DNA of 64,000 nt from Dethiosulfatarculus sandiegensis (GCF_000931935.2 NZ_AZAC01000012.1:1-64000); one strand, 5' to 3'; numbered from the stretch's first letter, positions 33,927 to 43,651 are shown. The notes: generated by a model not told the origin, from the sequence alone. Numbers and translations are program-made.

Positions 33927-36900
33927 TGTTGTCTTCCCCCGCATGAGATTCAGCCCTGCAAATCCTCTTGAAATCGCAATAAAGGCAGGTTTGTTTATCC
34001 GGCAGGGCAAAAAATCGCCCATTCAGCATGTTTTTCCACAAACCGGCCAAGGCCTGGTACAGATTGATCGGCTGTTCTTCCTGATCAGAGAGAACGGGCT
34101 CCCTATTTAAAAAAGGATCATCTGCCAAAAGCTCCACTGGTTTTCTGAGCTTTTCCGATTCAAACCATTTTCTGGTTGGCGTTAGCCGGGCCAGTAAACG
34201 CAAAGCCGGTTCCGGGGCTTGACAGGCGGCGAAAGCCAGGTAAATCGGCAACTGAAAGGCGCTTACACCCCACTCTTCCCGGCAAACCGCATTTCTTAAG
34301 CCCGCATCGTTGCTTGTGTGCTTGTAATCGACAATGCGTATAAAATCAGGGCCCTTATCCAGCCTATCAACCCTGCCTGCCAACCTAAGATCCGGCCAGC
34401 CCGGAACCTTGATCTCAAAGGGATTTTTCTTGCTTCCAAAGGACAACTCCACGCCCCGGGGCCTTGCCTCACCCATTTCCCGGCATTCCAGCTCAACCAC
34501 CTTTGCGAGGGCTTTTTTCAATACCGGTTTTCTGGCTTCGGCCAAACGGTCATGGCCTTTATTTCCCCCGGCCTTTTGCTCTGCCCTGGCCTGCTCCAGG
34601 CAATCATTAATCCTTTGCCTGCGGGTTTGATCAGACCAGTTGTGGTCATACTCCTCCGGTTCAAAGAAAAGCCTTAAAGCCTCATGCACCCAAGAGCCTT
34701 CATCGCTTGGTTTGAGATCCAGCTCAGGTTCGTCCTGAGGGGTAAGCCCCAAAATTCGGCCATAAAACCAGGCCATTGGGCAGGCCGCATACTGCTCGAA
34801 ACTGCTGGCTGACTGGGGGCGGCTTTGGGAGCCGGTCAATAGCTCCCTGATTCGTCCGATTATCTGGGAAGAATTCAGGCTTCCACTATAGGCATCTGAA
34901 TTTAATGGCCTTTCCTTCAGATCAAGCCGGTTGAGCTCTTTTCTGCGGGCCTCTATCATCACCCTGGCCCGGATATCGCGCCATTTGGGTATAAAATACG
35001 GGTCCTGCTCAGACAGGCAGGTGAAAACCTCCCTGGCCAGGTGATTTTCCTGTTCAAACGCCAGGGGATTCAACAGGCCCCTGGTCAAACCGGCCCACAA
35101 CCCCAAAGGATCGTGGCACTGCTCCAGGCCGGGCAAGGAGCCGTAGACCCCGCCATTTGCCCGGGAAATTTCCACGCCTCCCAAAGAGGCAATGACTGTC
35201 AGTTCCAGGGCGGGCTCTTTTTCCTGGCCGCTTGCGTCGGCTGCGGCATGGGAAAGGATAACCTTATGCCTGGTTTTAGCCAAGAGGCGCAAGAGGTTAA
35301 GAATCTGGCCGGAGTATTCCTCCTCGTCGGTGCGCCAGACCGGGGCCTTGGCCTTTATCCCCAATCTGACCAGGTCCTGGCCGCCCAGAAAATGCCTGGC
35401 CTGGGGTTTTAAGGGAAAATCTCCCAGATTCAGTCCGGCCACAAAGGCGTAATCAAGATCAAGGGCGCCTGCCTGATCCAAGGAAACCAGCCTGATTCCC
35501 ATGGGGCCTTTTTTCAAGGGGTGAACTTGGTACTGGGCCAGCATATGGCGAAATCCGGCCAACAGCCTGGTAGCTGAGAGCTGATCAACATCCTCTATCT
35601 GAGAAGCGGCTAAAACCAACTCCTCCAGGGCCTGGTCCATGGCTCCCAAGGCGGCCATATCCTGGATAATAGTCTGACTTTCCTTTTTGTTTTCCGGGTT
35701 GAGTCCGAAAAAAAGATGTTGGCCTATTTTTAATTTTCGCCAAAGCTCCTGCACTTCTCGCAGGTATGAATGCAGATTGCCCGGAGAACTAAATTCTTCA
35801 AGTAAAGCTTTAAGTTTTTCCAGGGATTGACCTAAATAAACAGCAGTTTCGGCACCTTCTCCCAGGCGGTGGTAAGCAGATTGCAAATAAAACAAGGGTT
35901 CGTTTTCCGCTGCGTCAAAATACCCGGCACTGGATAAAAGAGACTTGATCCGGGATGCGGGCAGAGGGTCATTTTCCCAGATAAGCGGGGCAAGGGCAGG
36001 AAAAAGATAAGGAGATTCAAAGGCCTGGATAAGCTTTTTACGTAAAAAGGACTTTAGGGGCAATTCCAAAAGTAAAAGAAAGGCCCGGCACACCGGAGTA
36101 GCTGTCAAGGGCAAAGACGGTGACCAATCAAGGGAAATTCCCATTCTCTGGGCAACGTTTAGGGCCATCTGCCCCTGAATATCAGGGTCTGTCAGCACTA
36201 TGGCAAGTTTTTGAGGCGGCACACCCGAGTTAAGCAGATCCCCTGCCCTTATGACCAGGTCTTCCATTTCAGTGTACCTGCCCGGAGCTTTTAAAACCTC
36301 CAGGCAATCCTCAAAGTCCTCACTTAAGGGTGCGGTTTCCCCCCCAAGCCGCGCCTGAACCAGGGGAGCCAAGGGTCCTTTGAATTCCTCAATCTCGTGC
36401 CAGTTAATCTCCACCTGGGACATATTTTCAATTATGTGGCGCTCAGTTGCCTTGAGAAGTTTGAAAAGCCTTACCGGCCCCTCGTCATCAGGCGGCAGCA
36501 GGCTGAAATTGACCCTCACCTTTATAGCCTTGGACAGGGCGCGTAAAAGCCCCAGGTCCAGGGTGCGCAACCAAAGCACCTCCAGGGCCTCCAATTTCCG
36601 CCAGGAGGAAATGAGCTTTGGCCTGAATCCCTTCTCCAGAGAAGCCTCCAGGTGCTTCAGACGATCGGCCTGGTCTGCCAGGCCCAGATCATCCAACCTT
36701 TTCTGATACAGCTCCAACAACTCGGTCAGGGCCAGGAACCTGCCGCCCGAGTCAGCCTGTTCCAGCTCCCGAATCTGTTCAGGTAAAAGCCCGGCCGCCT
36801 TGATCTCAACCAATAGACGCCACAAGCGGTCCGGAAAACGCCTGCCCTTGGCCATGCCCGCAAACAAATCCTCATGATCCTTGGCCTTGCGCAAAATAGC

Positions 36901-37113
36901 CTGCAAAAGCATGGGGCCGGCCTGGGGCGATAACGGTGCACATCCTTCGGGTAAAGGTGTTTGCTCCAATACAGCGGGTAAAAGGGAATCAAAGGTGTAA
37001 AAAGGCGGTTTAAGCAAAAAACCGCCCGGACTTTCCCGGGTCATTTCTGCCAGGGTCTGGTCCAGGGCGGCTTTTGAGGGGAAAACAAAAGCCTGACTTA
37101 CAGGTGAACTCAT
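33919..37113 (-). CDS. addB: AddB-like nuclease subunit
   Basis: 1064 residues. No Walker A at the N-terminus (inactivated helicase fold, as in AddB of RecB/AddB hybrids). C-terminal PD-(D/E)XK nuclease: GRVDRLDKGPDFIRIVDYKHTS. Cys residues for a 4Fe-4S cluster: one in YAACPMAWFYG and three in CLYCDFKRIC. The stop overlaps the AddA start and the start overlaps the MltB-like frame by 4 nt. Together with AddA it forms the end-resection complex. Low similarity to standard AddB; the call rests on the nuclease, cluster and neighbour. Confidence 0.85.
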   Translation of the reverse strand: MSSPVSQAFVFPSKAALDQTLAEMTRESPGGFLLKPPFYTFDSLLPAVLEQTPLPEGCAPLSPQAGPMLLQAILRKAKDHEDLFAGMAKGRRFPDRLWRLLVEIKAAGLLPEQIRELEQADSGGRFLALTELLELYQKRLDDLGLADQADRLKHLEASLEKGFRPKLISSWRKLEALEVLWLRTLDLGLLRALSKAIKVRVNFSLLPPDDEGPVRLFKLLKATERHIIENMSQVEINWHEIEEFKGPLAPLVQARLGGETAPLSEDFEDCLEVLKAPGRYTEMEDLVIRAGDLLNSGVPPQKLAIVLTDPDIQGQMALNVAQRMGISLDWSPSLPLTATPVCRAFLLLLELPLKSFLRKKLIQAFESPYLFPALAPLIWENDPLPASRIKSLLSSAGYFDAAENEPLFYLQSAYHRLGEGAETAVYLGQSLEKLKALLEEFSSPGNLHSYLREVQELWRKLKIGQHLFFGLNPENKKESQTIIQDMAALGAMDQALEELVLAASQIEDVDQLSATRLLAGFRHMLAQYQVHPLKKGPMGIRLVSLDQAGALDLDYAFVAGLNLGDFPLKPQARHFLGGQDLVRLGIKAKAPVWRTDEEEYSGQILNLLRLLAKTRHKVILSHAAADASGQEKEPALELTVIASLGGVEISRANGGVYGSLPGLEQCHDPLGLWAGLTRGLLNPLAFEQENHLAREVFTCLSEQDPYFIPKWRDIRARVMIEARRKELNRLDLKERPLNSDAYSGSLNSSQIIGRIRELLTGSQSRPQSASSFEQYAACPMAWFYGRILGLTPQDEPELDLKPSDEGSWVHEALRLFFEPEEYDHNWSDQTRRQRINDCLEQARAEQKAGGNKGHDRLAEARKPVLKKALAKVVELECREMGEARPRGVELSFGSKKNPFEIKVPGWPDLRLAGRVDRLDKGPDFIRIVDYKHTSNDAGLRNAVCREEWGVSAFQLPIYLAFAACQAPEPALRLLARLTPTRKWFESEKLRKPVELLADDPFLNREPVLSDQEEQPINLYQALAGLWKNMLNGRFFALPDKQTCLYCDFKRICRAESHAGEDNNG

Positions 37114-38000
37114 TTAAGCCTCCGGGCCAATTCCAGAACGGTTCGGGCATAGGGAGTGCTTTTGTTATAGGTGAGTATAACCGATTTTTGCTTTCTTTGG
37201 CCCAGTCCCTGTTGCCAGCCGTGGGCTTTAAGGTAATTGGCCACGCTGAAAATGGCATCTGTGCTGGTGAAAAGATCCACCCGGCCGTCATTGTCCCCGT
37301 CTTTGGCCCATTTCAAGGCGCTTGTGGGCACAAACTGGCTCATGCCAAAGGCTCCGGCAGGCGACCCCTGAAAGGCAAAGGGGTTTTTACGCCATTTTTG
37401 AGACAATTTCAGCAGGGATGCGACTTCGCCCTTGGCCCAATGGGCTCTTTTTATAAAGCGCTTAAGGTTTTTACGGGAGCTTATCTCCTTTGTACGGTCC
37501 TTGGGCCAATAAACGGCCAGGCGCTTTCTGGCTTCTTTTGTATCCAAAACCGCCTGGCTGGCCAGTATGCTCATGGTATTGTGAGTGCCGGTGTAGGACC
37601 CCAGGGAAGTCTCCACATTCAATATGGCCACTATTACTTCCGGAGGCACGCCTGTGGTTTTATGGGCTTGGCTTAAAGGTCCTTTATGTTTAACCAGAAA
37701 ATCCCGCGACCTTTTAAGGCTTTTTTCAGACAAAAAACGGCCATAGTTGAGCTTGCTTTCCTTGACGCTCAACATACGGGCCAGAATTTTAGCCTCAAAA
37801 CGCATCTTTTCATGACTCAAGACCCAATCCACCTGTTTTGTCTTAAAGCCCTGTTCAAGCAAATAAACGCGCAGGGGATTGAAAATGGCGGTTTCGGCAA
37901 AAGAAACAGACACGTGCAGTAAACTGCCGAAAAAAAACAGGCCAAAACACAAAAAGAAACGTTTATGAGTGGGAGTGAGCCTTAGAACCGAACCAGTCAA
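37110..38000 (-). CDS. Lytic murein transglycosylase, MltB family
   Basis: 296 residues from TTG 38000. Signal segment FFLCFGLFFFGSLLHVSVSFAE. SLT_2 domain: GVPPEVIVAILNVETSLGSYTG with the catalytic Glu, AFQGSPAGAFGMSQFVPTS, DGRVDLFTSTDAIFSVANYLKAHGW and a closing ILTYNKSTPYARTVLELARRL. Cuts glycan strands leaving 1,6-anhydro ends, in the periplasm. No Cys lipobox seen. Placement ahead of addB-addA-recD2 with a 4-nt overlap is odd, since its function differs. Confidence 0.9.
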   Translation of the reverse strand: MTGSVLRLTPTHKRFFLCFGLFFFGSLLHVSVSFAETAIFNPLRVYLLEQGFKTKQVDWVLSHEKMRFEAKILARMLSVKESKLNYGRFLSEKSLKRSRDFLVKHKGPLSQAHKTTGVPPEVIVAILNVETSLGSYTGTHNTMSILASQAVLDTKEARKRLAVYWPKDRTKEISSRKNLKRFIKRAHWAKGEVASLLKLSQKWRKNPFAFQGSPAGAFGMSQFVPTSALKWAKDGDNDGRVDLFTSTDAIFSVANYLKAHGWQQGLGQRKQKSVILTYNKSTPYARTVLELARRLK

Positions 38001-38085
38001 TTGAGCCGCCTTTCCCCTTTAAGCCGAGAGTGGATTCTGATACCCTACTAACTCCTGATTATAATCAAGCTTCACAGGAGCTATC

Positions 38086-38685
38086 TTGAGCCATATTATC
38101 GATTTTCCAGGCAATAAGCCTAAACAACCCGACAATGTGATTACTGATGCGCCCATGAGGCTAAAGTGGGGCGATTGGCGCACCACCAATATTCTACAGG
38201 TGCATGTCAGGAGCGCAGCAGGTTATGAAGACTACCGGGCGGAGCTGATTAAAAAAGGGCGTAAGCCCGGCGGAAAAATGCCGGCCCACATTGCCTGTAC
38301 AAACGGGCTCAATGAAACAGCCCTGGCTGTACTGAGGCATCGCCATAATCAGGAGGACCTGATCAAGGTTGGTTTTTTGGCCGCATTAATGGAGACCCTG
38401 GTCAACACCCCTTGCGACATCCTGCGCACAGACCTTATTCGACGGGTCTATGGTGAAGTGGAGAAGCTCTCCAAGTCCCTTGATTTGAGTTGGCGGGGGG
38501 GAGCCAACCGGTTCATGCTGCCTCTTTTGGAGGACCAAGCCCAGTTAATGGATTTCAAACGCAGGGTGGCTCCCCTTAACCGCCTTAACACACTATTCAA
38601 AACCCTGGACGAAATCGCCAGGGAAAGACAGGAGAAACTGGCCCGGGAATATGTGTTCTATTATCCCAGGGGGTTTACCCTGTAA
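38086..38685 (+). CDS. Unknown conserved protein
   Basis: 199 residues from TTG 38086, 5 nt after AGGAG. No signal or membrane segment. Seen: LKWGDWRTTNILQVHVR, KMPAHIACTNGLNETALAVL and a charged helical C-terminus ending EYVFYYPRGFTL. I do not recognise it. Divergent from mltB and convergent with the amidohydrolase gene, whose stop is 2 nt away, so it is a single-gene unit. Confidence 0.6.
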   Translation: MSHIIDFPGNKPKQPDNVITDAPMRLKWGDWRTTNILQVHVRSAAGYEDYRAELIKKGRKPGGKMPAHIACTNGLNETALAVLRHRHNQEDLIKVGFLAALMETLVNTPCDILRTDLIRRVYGEVEKLSKSLDLSWRGGANRFMLPLLEDQAQLMDFKRRVAPLNRLNTLFKTLDEIARERQEKLAREYVFYYPRGFTL

Positions 38686-38687
38686 GT

Positions 38688-39794
38688 TTAAAATGACCGC
38701 CACATGGGCCTGGACAGCTCGGTGGGGTCTTCCAGAGGAGACGCCCCGCAACCCACCAGCCTGGCCAGGGCTCCCTTTTTGATCACACCAAGTTCATCGG
38801 CCCGGCCCATGGCAAGGGCAGCGGTCTTTGTAGCCGCTTCAAACACGGTTTTTGCTGCAATACCGGCCCATAGCCAAGCCTCGATCTCCATGAAAAGAGC
38901 CTTGCCGTGGGGCACTCCATAGGAGCCTGCATCCGATCCCAGAACCAGAGGAACCCCGAGTTTTTCCCCCTCTCTCAGGGCATCCACCTGGCTTTTCACG
39001 ATTTTACCGATATTTTCCCGTATCTGTTCGGGGTGGCGTCCTTCCGGGTCATCTGCGTGAACCTTGCAGGCCGCCAAGGTGGGAGACCAGTACACTCCCT
39101 CATTCGCCATACGGGCCAAATTCTCAGATCCCATGAAAAACCCGTGTTCCACAGAACCCACCCCCGCATTAAGCGCGGCATCCACCGCCGCTTTTCCGCT
39201 GGCATGCACAGATACTCTGAGCCCATGGGTTTTAGCCGCCTCGACCGCGGCCTTCATTTCCTTTTCCGTCACGGCCAGAGGGTGCTCCACCTGGCCCGGA
39301 TTGTCAAAATCCAGTAAACCCGTGACAAAGACCTTTATCAAATCCGCGCCGTCCCGGGCCTGTTTAAGGGCGGCTTTGTAAAACTCATCCGCACCCTTAA
39401 ATTCCTGGGCCAGCCAGTATTTGGCTTCACCCTTGGCGCCGAGGCCCATGCGCGCCTCCAGGACCAATGGCCCGTCCTGGGGCTTTTCATAGGTCTTGTC
39501 AGCCGCCTTTTTGGTCCGGCCCATATCCCTGACCCCGGCCACTGCCGCCTCTTGATAGGCTGCCAGGCTTTTTTCGGGCGGGCCTTTAAGCCAAAGGTGT
39601 ACATGCGCATCCAGGGCTGCCGGAGAAAGATAAAGATCGCTAAGATCAACCTCTTCAGCCGGACATGCCTGGGCCTCCTTGCCCAGGGCCTTGATAACCC
39701 CGTTTTCAATCAACACATGGGGGCTCTCTACATCAGGCTCCACACCTACCAGTCCCTTGGCCTTGATCAAGATTGCTTGTTTGTCTGTAGTCAA
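38688..39794 (-). CDS. Metal-dependent amidohydrolase, imidazolonepropionase/prolidase-like
   Basis: 368 residues, TTG start at 39794 (weak ribosome site). TIM-barrel amidohydrolase marks: ALDAHVHLWLKG (metal His pair), the middle Lys-containing ADLIKVFVTGLL, VSVHASGKAAVDAAL and VGSVEHGFF (two His), and VLGSDAGSYGVPHG (metal Asp). Acts on C-N bonds of cyclic amides, dipeptides or similar; the substrate is not readable. Lies 9 nt downstream of the flavodoxin-like gene on the same strand. Confidence 0.85.
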   Translation of the reverse strand: MTTDKQAILIKAKGLVGVEPDVESPHVLIENGVIKALGKEAQACPAEEVDLSDLYLSPAALDAHVHLWLKGPPEKSLAAYQEAAVAGVRDMGRTKKAADKTYEKPQDGPLVLEARMGLGAKGEAKYWLAQEFKGADEFYKAALKQARDGADLIKVFVTGLLDFDNPGQVEHPLAVTEKEMKAAVEAAKTHGLRVSVHASGKAAVDAALNAGVGSVEHGFFMGSENLARMANEGVYWSPTLAACKVHADDPEGRHPEQIRENIGKIVKSQVDALREGEKLGVPLVLGSDAGSYGVPHGKALFMEIEAWLWAGIAAKTVFEAATKTAALAMGRADELGVIKKGALARLVGCGASPLEDPTELSRPMWRSF

Positions 39795-39803
39795 GGCTGA
39801 CTG

Positions 39804-40289
39804 CTACCTTTCGGCCAATTTCTTGACCAAGGCGGCAAACTTGGTCGCCTGATCATGGCACTCCTGTAAAACCCTGTCGTCCGGAGCGCCGATGGAAAGG
39901 GTGCCGAGGTGCCCGGTCTTTCTGTAGCCCTGCACCACCATGCCGTATACCAAAAGGCCCGTCACGATCGTCATCATGGCCAGGTCACCGCCGCCGCCGA
40001 TACTGCCGCCGCTCACAAATGCGGACCCTGGTTTGCCCTCCAGATCGCCTGTTCCGAAAAGCTGAACCGCCTTGTCCAAAAAGCTCTTCACTTCCGCGGC
40101 TACGCTGCCGAAGTAGCAGGGGGAGCCGACCATGACGCCGTCTGCGTTTTTAAGGTCTTCAAGCTGAACCTGGTCCACCTTTTTGAGATTCACCCGGCAC
40201 CCCGCTTCAATGAGCCCTTTTTCCAGGGCTTCGGCCATTTTGCGGGTGTTCCCCCCCTTGGAATAATAACAAACTAGAACAGTTGCCAT
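39804..40289 (-). CDS. Flavodoxin-like NAD(P)H:quinone oxidoreductase, WrbA-type
   Basis: 161 residues from ATG 40289; an upstream GTG two codons earlier overlaps the GGAG site. FMN-binding loop VCYYSKGGNTRKMAEAL (T/SxGNT), second loop VGSPCYFGSVAAEVKSFLDK, and GSAFVSGGSIGGGGDLA. Smaller than E. coli WrbA but of that kind. Probable two-electron reduction of quinones or another electron transfer. Co-directional with the amidohydrolase. Confidence 0.85.
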   Translation of the reverse strand: MATVLVCYYSKGGNTRKMAEALEKGLIEAGCRVNLKKVDQVQLEDLKNADGVMVGSPCYFGSVAAEVKSFLDKAVQLFGTGDLEGKPGSAFVSGGSIGGGGDLAMMTIVTGLLVYGMVVQGYRKTGHLGTLSIGAPDDRVLQECHDQATKFAALVKKLAER

Positions 40290-40311
40290 TTTCACTCTCC
40301 CTAAATGAGAA

Positions 40312-40337
40312 TGGAGTGGTCTTTAGTGACCACTCCA
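40312..40337 (-). terminator. Hairpin terminator after the bactofilin operon
   Basis: TGGAGTGGTC and GACCACTCCA form a 10-bp perfect stem with a 6-nt loop; on the minus strand TTCTCATTT follows. It separates the shape cluster from the flavodoxin-like gene. Confidence 0.7.
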
Positions 40338-40365
40338 GCTTGAAATACATTTTTCGAAGCCCGGC

Positions 40366-40773
40366 CTATTCGTCTGGCAAGGCGTCTTTTTCATCTAAAG
40401 CGGTGTCTTTTTTTGACTGCTCTTTTTCCTGACCTTCTGCATTTTCATCCATTAAAGGCAGGCTGTACGGCTCATTATTTTCCTCTTTGGATTCGGGAAG
40501 AGCCTGATTTCCAGCCTTTCCGGGTGGTAAAGAAGGCATCTCCGCCACCTTTATATAGCCGTCTACCAGTCCACCGGGTTCAATGCTTAATGAACGGCAG
40601 GCCAGATTGCCATGAACCCAGCCGGAACTTTTGACCAACACCCGATTTCCTCTGATGTTGCCTTCCACCCCGCCTTCCACCACCAAGATGTTTTCACTGA
40701 AGATATCGCCCCGCACCATGGTTCCCGGTGCAAGGAGGGTGAGACTATTGGAATCCAATTTACTTTTCTCCAA
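40366..40773 (-). CDS. Short bactofilin (polymer-forming cytoskeletal protein)
   Basis: 135 residues, TTG start at 40773 inside the end of the Csd4-like gene (14-nt overlap). Residues about 12-80 show the bactofilin core: LLAPGTMVRGDIFSENILVVEGGVEGNIRGNRVLVKSSGWVHGNLACRSL, with short beta repeats ending in Gly. The rest is an acidic Glu/Lys tail. The core is shorter than the usual 110 residues, so the filament may be thin or the protein may cap others. In Helicobacter the bactofilin CcmA works with Csd enzymes to curve the cell; here it shares an operon with their homologues. Confidence 0.85.
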   Translation of the reverse strand: MEKSKLDSNSLTLLAPGTMVRGDIFSENILVVEGGVEGNIRGNRVLVKSSGWVHGNLACRSLSIEPGGLVDGYIKVAEMPSLPPGKAGNQALPESKEENNEPYSLPLMDENAEGQEKEQSKKDTALDEKDALPDE

Positions 40774-42556
40774 TATCTAAACGGATATGTCCTATGGTCT
40801 GATCCGCGCGCAATACAACCAGTTTAACTTTGTCAGACTTTTTCGGCCTCGGGTTCTTAAAAATATCCCGGGAGGTGTCAATCAGCCTCCCTTTTAAATT
40901 CACGTTTTTTCCGCTTTTATGCAGGGCAAGGGTCAATCCCCGACCAGAGGAAAGATTGGTTTTAAGGTCCACCACTTCCAGTTTTTCACCGGGATGGGCC
41001 CTGACGGATTCACCGTCATGGTAAACCATCTTACCGCCGTTTTTTCTTTTGAGAACCAGATAATCCAGTTTGGCCGGCCTTAAGACCACGGTAATTTCAC
41101 CTAAGATGCGGTTGCCCTGTTTGGCCAGGACCCGGTGGCAACTTAAATCCTTATTATAGGATGCCGGACAATGGGAAAATCGTGACATCAGATCCCGGGC
41201 TGTCCGGACTTCATACCCCCTGTCCTCTCCCTGGTTTTTGCCGGGTACGGCCGGTACAAAACCCTTGAGGTTCACTGTCAGGCTGTTGGGCGAAGGCAGG
41301 TTGGTAAGCACATCCACTATTTTAAAGTTGTCCCCCCTGATGAGTTTCAACTCCTCGCCATTGGCCAGGACGCGTCTTTGCCCCTCCACTTCAACTAAAA
41401 AATAAAGGATGGGCGAGCGCACTGTGGTAAACAGAGTTTCTTCGCCACTAAGCACCCTGATCTTCACATTTCCCAGCCTGGCGTTATCCTTACGCACCAC
41501 CAAGGTGGTGGATTTGTTTATCCTGACATCCCGTCTGAGGTCATTTATGGAACCCACCCCCAAGAAGTCGCAGGTTAAACCCCTTTCATAATTGGCCTCA
41601 ATATGCAGCACCTTCACCTTGTCGCCGGGGCGTATGGCTAAGGTGCGATTTTTAGAGACCATTACAGGGTCTTTTCCGTTCACGCTTAAAAGCACAAACT
41701 GCAAAACCGGTTTGGGCAGCATGGAAGCCGGATTTTCCCGCTCTATCCCCAAAAGGTCCATAAAGGCGTTTATCACCAGGATATGGTGCCTTACCTTCAT
41801 GCCCACTGTGGGCAGGGACTTGCTGGATTCAACACCAAAGGCCGGTATACCGCATTTCATAAGGGCGTAATAGGTTGCGCTGCGGCGCTGCTCCTTATGC
41901 AGGGTCTGGGGCGAAGCTGTGGCATGATTATTAAATAAAAGATGATACTTGGGGTTCTTTATCTGGAGATTGACCTTGGCCAGCACCTCTTCGGCCATCC
42001 CTTTCAGATCCAGCTTTTTCCCCTTGTGGTTCACAAAAACATCGGTATCCGCTATCAGGGACTGGCCATAGCGTTTGGGATTGGCCATGGGCCCTTCCCA
42101 TTTTGGCCTGAAAAAACCGCTGCCGTCGTGCAGATTCAACAGACAATCGCTTTGGGCGATGAGTTTCTTTAATATAGATACGATTTCCTTGTGGCGTCTG
42201 GCTGTTACAGGGTCGCCGAACTGGCGATTCATATCACCGTCCGGCCCCCTGTGATTTTTAATTATGGAATACAGGTTTGCCCTGGGGACAACTATCAAAT
42301 CGCCTTTGATAAGGGCGATATCGGCATACAGATCCGCCGATAAAAAACCACCGGGTTCATCGCCTTGGATGCCGCCTAATATCATCAGGGTCTTGCCGGG
42401 ATGAGTTCCCCTTATGTGGTAAACGTCAAGCTGGTTGGGTGTGCCGTCAAAATAGACCCTATGCTCAAGGCACGGCCGCTTTTGGGCTGTTGCGGTTACA
42501 GGCAGCAGCCCGGCCATGATAAACATGCATAAAAAAACCCAAAAACCAGGTTTCAA
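40760..42556 (-). CDS. Csd4/Pgp1-like D,L-carboxypeptidase (peptidase M99)
   Basis: 598 residues from TTG 42556 (overlaps the upstream stop as TTGA; GAGGGGG precedes). Signal peptide FWVFLCMFIMAGLLPVTATA. The peptidase domain has GGIQGDEPGGF with Q64 and E67, and LNLHDGSGF with H143, the Gln/Glu/His zinc set reported for Helicobacter Csd4; also RANLYSIIKN and GPDGDMNRQFG. Beta-sandwich repeats follow (residues about 285-598), including SLTVNLKGFVPAVPG and LTLALHKSGKNVNL. Csd4 trims tripeptide side chains to dipeptides and so sets helical shape. Periplasmic. Confidence 0.88.
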   Translation of the reverse strand: MKPGFWVFLCMFIMAGLLPVTATAQKRPCLEHRVYFDGTPNQLDVYHIRGTHPGKTLMILGGIQGDEPGGFLSADLYADIALIKGDLIVVPRANLYSIIKNHRGPDGDMNRQFGDPVTARRHKEIVSILKKLIAQSDCLLNLHDGSGFFRPKWEGPMANPKRYGQSLIADTDVFVNHKGKKLDLKGMAEEVLAKVNLQIKNPKYHLLFNNHATASPQTLHKEQRRSATYYALMKCGIPAFGVESSKSLPTVGMKVRHHILVINAFMDLLGIERENPASMLPKPVLQFVLLSVNGKDPVMVSKNRTLAIRPGDKVKVLHIEANYERGLTCDFLGVGSINDLRRDVRINKSTTLVVRKDNARLGNVKIRVLSGEETLFTTVRSPILYFLVEVEGQRRVLANGEELKLIRGDNFKIVDVLTNLPSPNSLTVNLKGFVPAVPGKNQGEDRGYEVRTARDLMSRFSHCPASYNKDLSCHRVLAKQGNRILGEITVVLRPAKLDYLVLKRKNGGKMVYHDGESVRAHPGEKLEVVDLKTNLSSGRGLTLALHKSGKNVNLKGRLIDTSRDIFKNPRPKKSDKVKLVVLRADQTIGHIRLDIGEK

Positions 42557-43485
42557 TTACCAGCCCCCTCTGTTGTTTTTTCGGTTGGCTCTTTTTCCGT
42601 TTCTTTAGGTGTGCTCGTTTCCATATCTATAGCGGCGGAGCTCACCAAAAGCAATTGTCCTTCTCGGGAATAGATCACAAATTCGAGCTTTTCCGGTTTC
42701 TTTTCCAGGGCGTCATATTTCGCCTTCATGCGGCGGAACCTGTGAATGGAAAAAGGAGCGCCCCTTCTGTAGTTCATTGGCCTGCCCTGAGGAGTCAGAC
42801 GCATGGGAGGCCAGGATTCCACCCAGGGATTGCCTCTTTTCTGCCCCCTCATGATAACTGAAACATAGCCCATCAAGGGTTCGGATGAGGGAGATTCGGT
42901 TTTATTCACCACATCAAAAAGCACAAACAGATCATTTGCCTCGACCGACGGCTGGACATTTCTGATGCCGACCTGGTCAGACTCAGCGGGCTCTGTAATT
43001 TCATCGGCTTTTTCCTGCTTTTCCTCCGCCTCTGCCTTGGGCTCCGGTGTGGTTTGGGCCTGGTCCTTTATCTGCTCAGTATCCGCAGATTTGGGTTCAA
43101 CAGGATCGAGCGCTTTTTTCTCGGGTTCAGGCTGAGATTTACCGGCTTCAGGGGGAGTATCGTCTCCCGACTGGGCGGCATCGTTTTTGGCGTTCTCCGC
43201 CGCCTGCTTTTCCATATCAGCCTGCATGGCCAGAACTTCTCTGGTCTCCTGTTCCTGAACCAGGGCCTCCAGCCTCTCGGTGCGCAGCATGATCAACCTG
43301 GTGTCGTCAGCAAGCTTTTTCAAGGCTTCCTGCTGACCATAAAGCAAAAAGCTGCCCGCCCCCATGCCCAAAAGCATCAGGATCAACACCAGGAACAAAA
43401 AATATATCCACCAGGTTCTAAAGGTCACGGCCTGCACCGGTCCTGATTTGCGCACCAGAAGTACGTCCATTCCCTTTTTTCCCAC
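42553..43485 (-). CDS. Single-pass membrane protein with an acidic Pro/Glu linker, shape-cluster partner
   Basis: 310 residues from GTG 43485, four nt after GGAGG. Basic N-terminal tail (about 20 residues), one membrane helix (WWIYFLFLVLILMLLGMGAGSFLLY), a coiled coil (LKKLADDTRLIMLRTERLEALVQEQE) and a long low-complexity linker (residues about 95-175). A folded C-terminal part follows: DLFVLFDVVNKTE, VSVIMRGQKRGNPWVESWP and FVIYSREGQLLL. No named family. Its TTGA overlap with the Csd4-like gene and membrane anchoring suggest it tethers the wall enzyme to the bactofilin. Confidence 0.75.
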   Translation of the reverse strand: MGKKGMDVLLVRKSGPVQAVTFRTWWIYFLFLVLILMLLGMGAGSFLLYGQQEALKKLADDTRLIMLRTERLEALVQEQETREVLAMQADMEKQAAENAKNDAAQSGDDTPPEAGKSQPEPEKKALDPVEPKSADTEQIKDQAQTTPEPKAEAEEKQEKADEITEPAESDQVGIRNVQPSVEANDLFVLFDVVNKTESPSSEPLMGYVSVIMRGQKRGNPWVESWPPMRLTPQGRPMNYRRGAPFSIHRFRRMKAKYDALEKKPEKLEFVIYSREGQLLLVSSAAIDMETSTPKETEKEPTEKTTEGAGN

Positions 43486-43651
43486 GTGTCCTCCCCCCCA
43501 TGTTGGGTTTTTTAAAGAAATAACAAAGAGTTGAATGCATTTTTCTCTGAATACCCATGCTCCTGCCTTTGGTCTTTCCCAGATCGGTTATATTGGGTCG
43601 TGTAACCGGGCGGCAGCCCGGACTAATCAGCCGATTTCCGCGTAAAAATTT

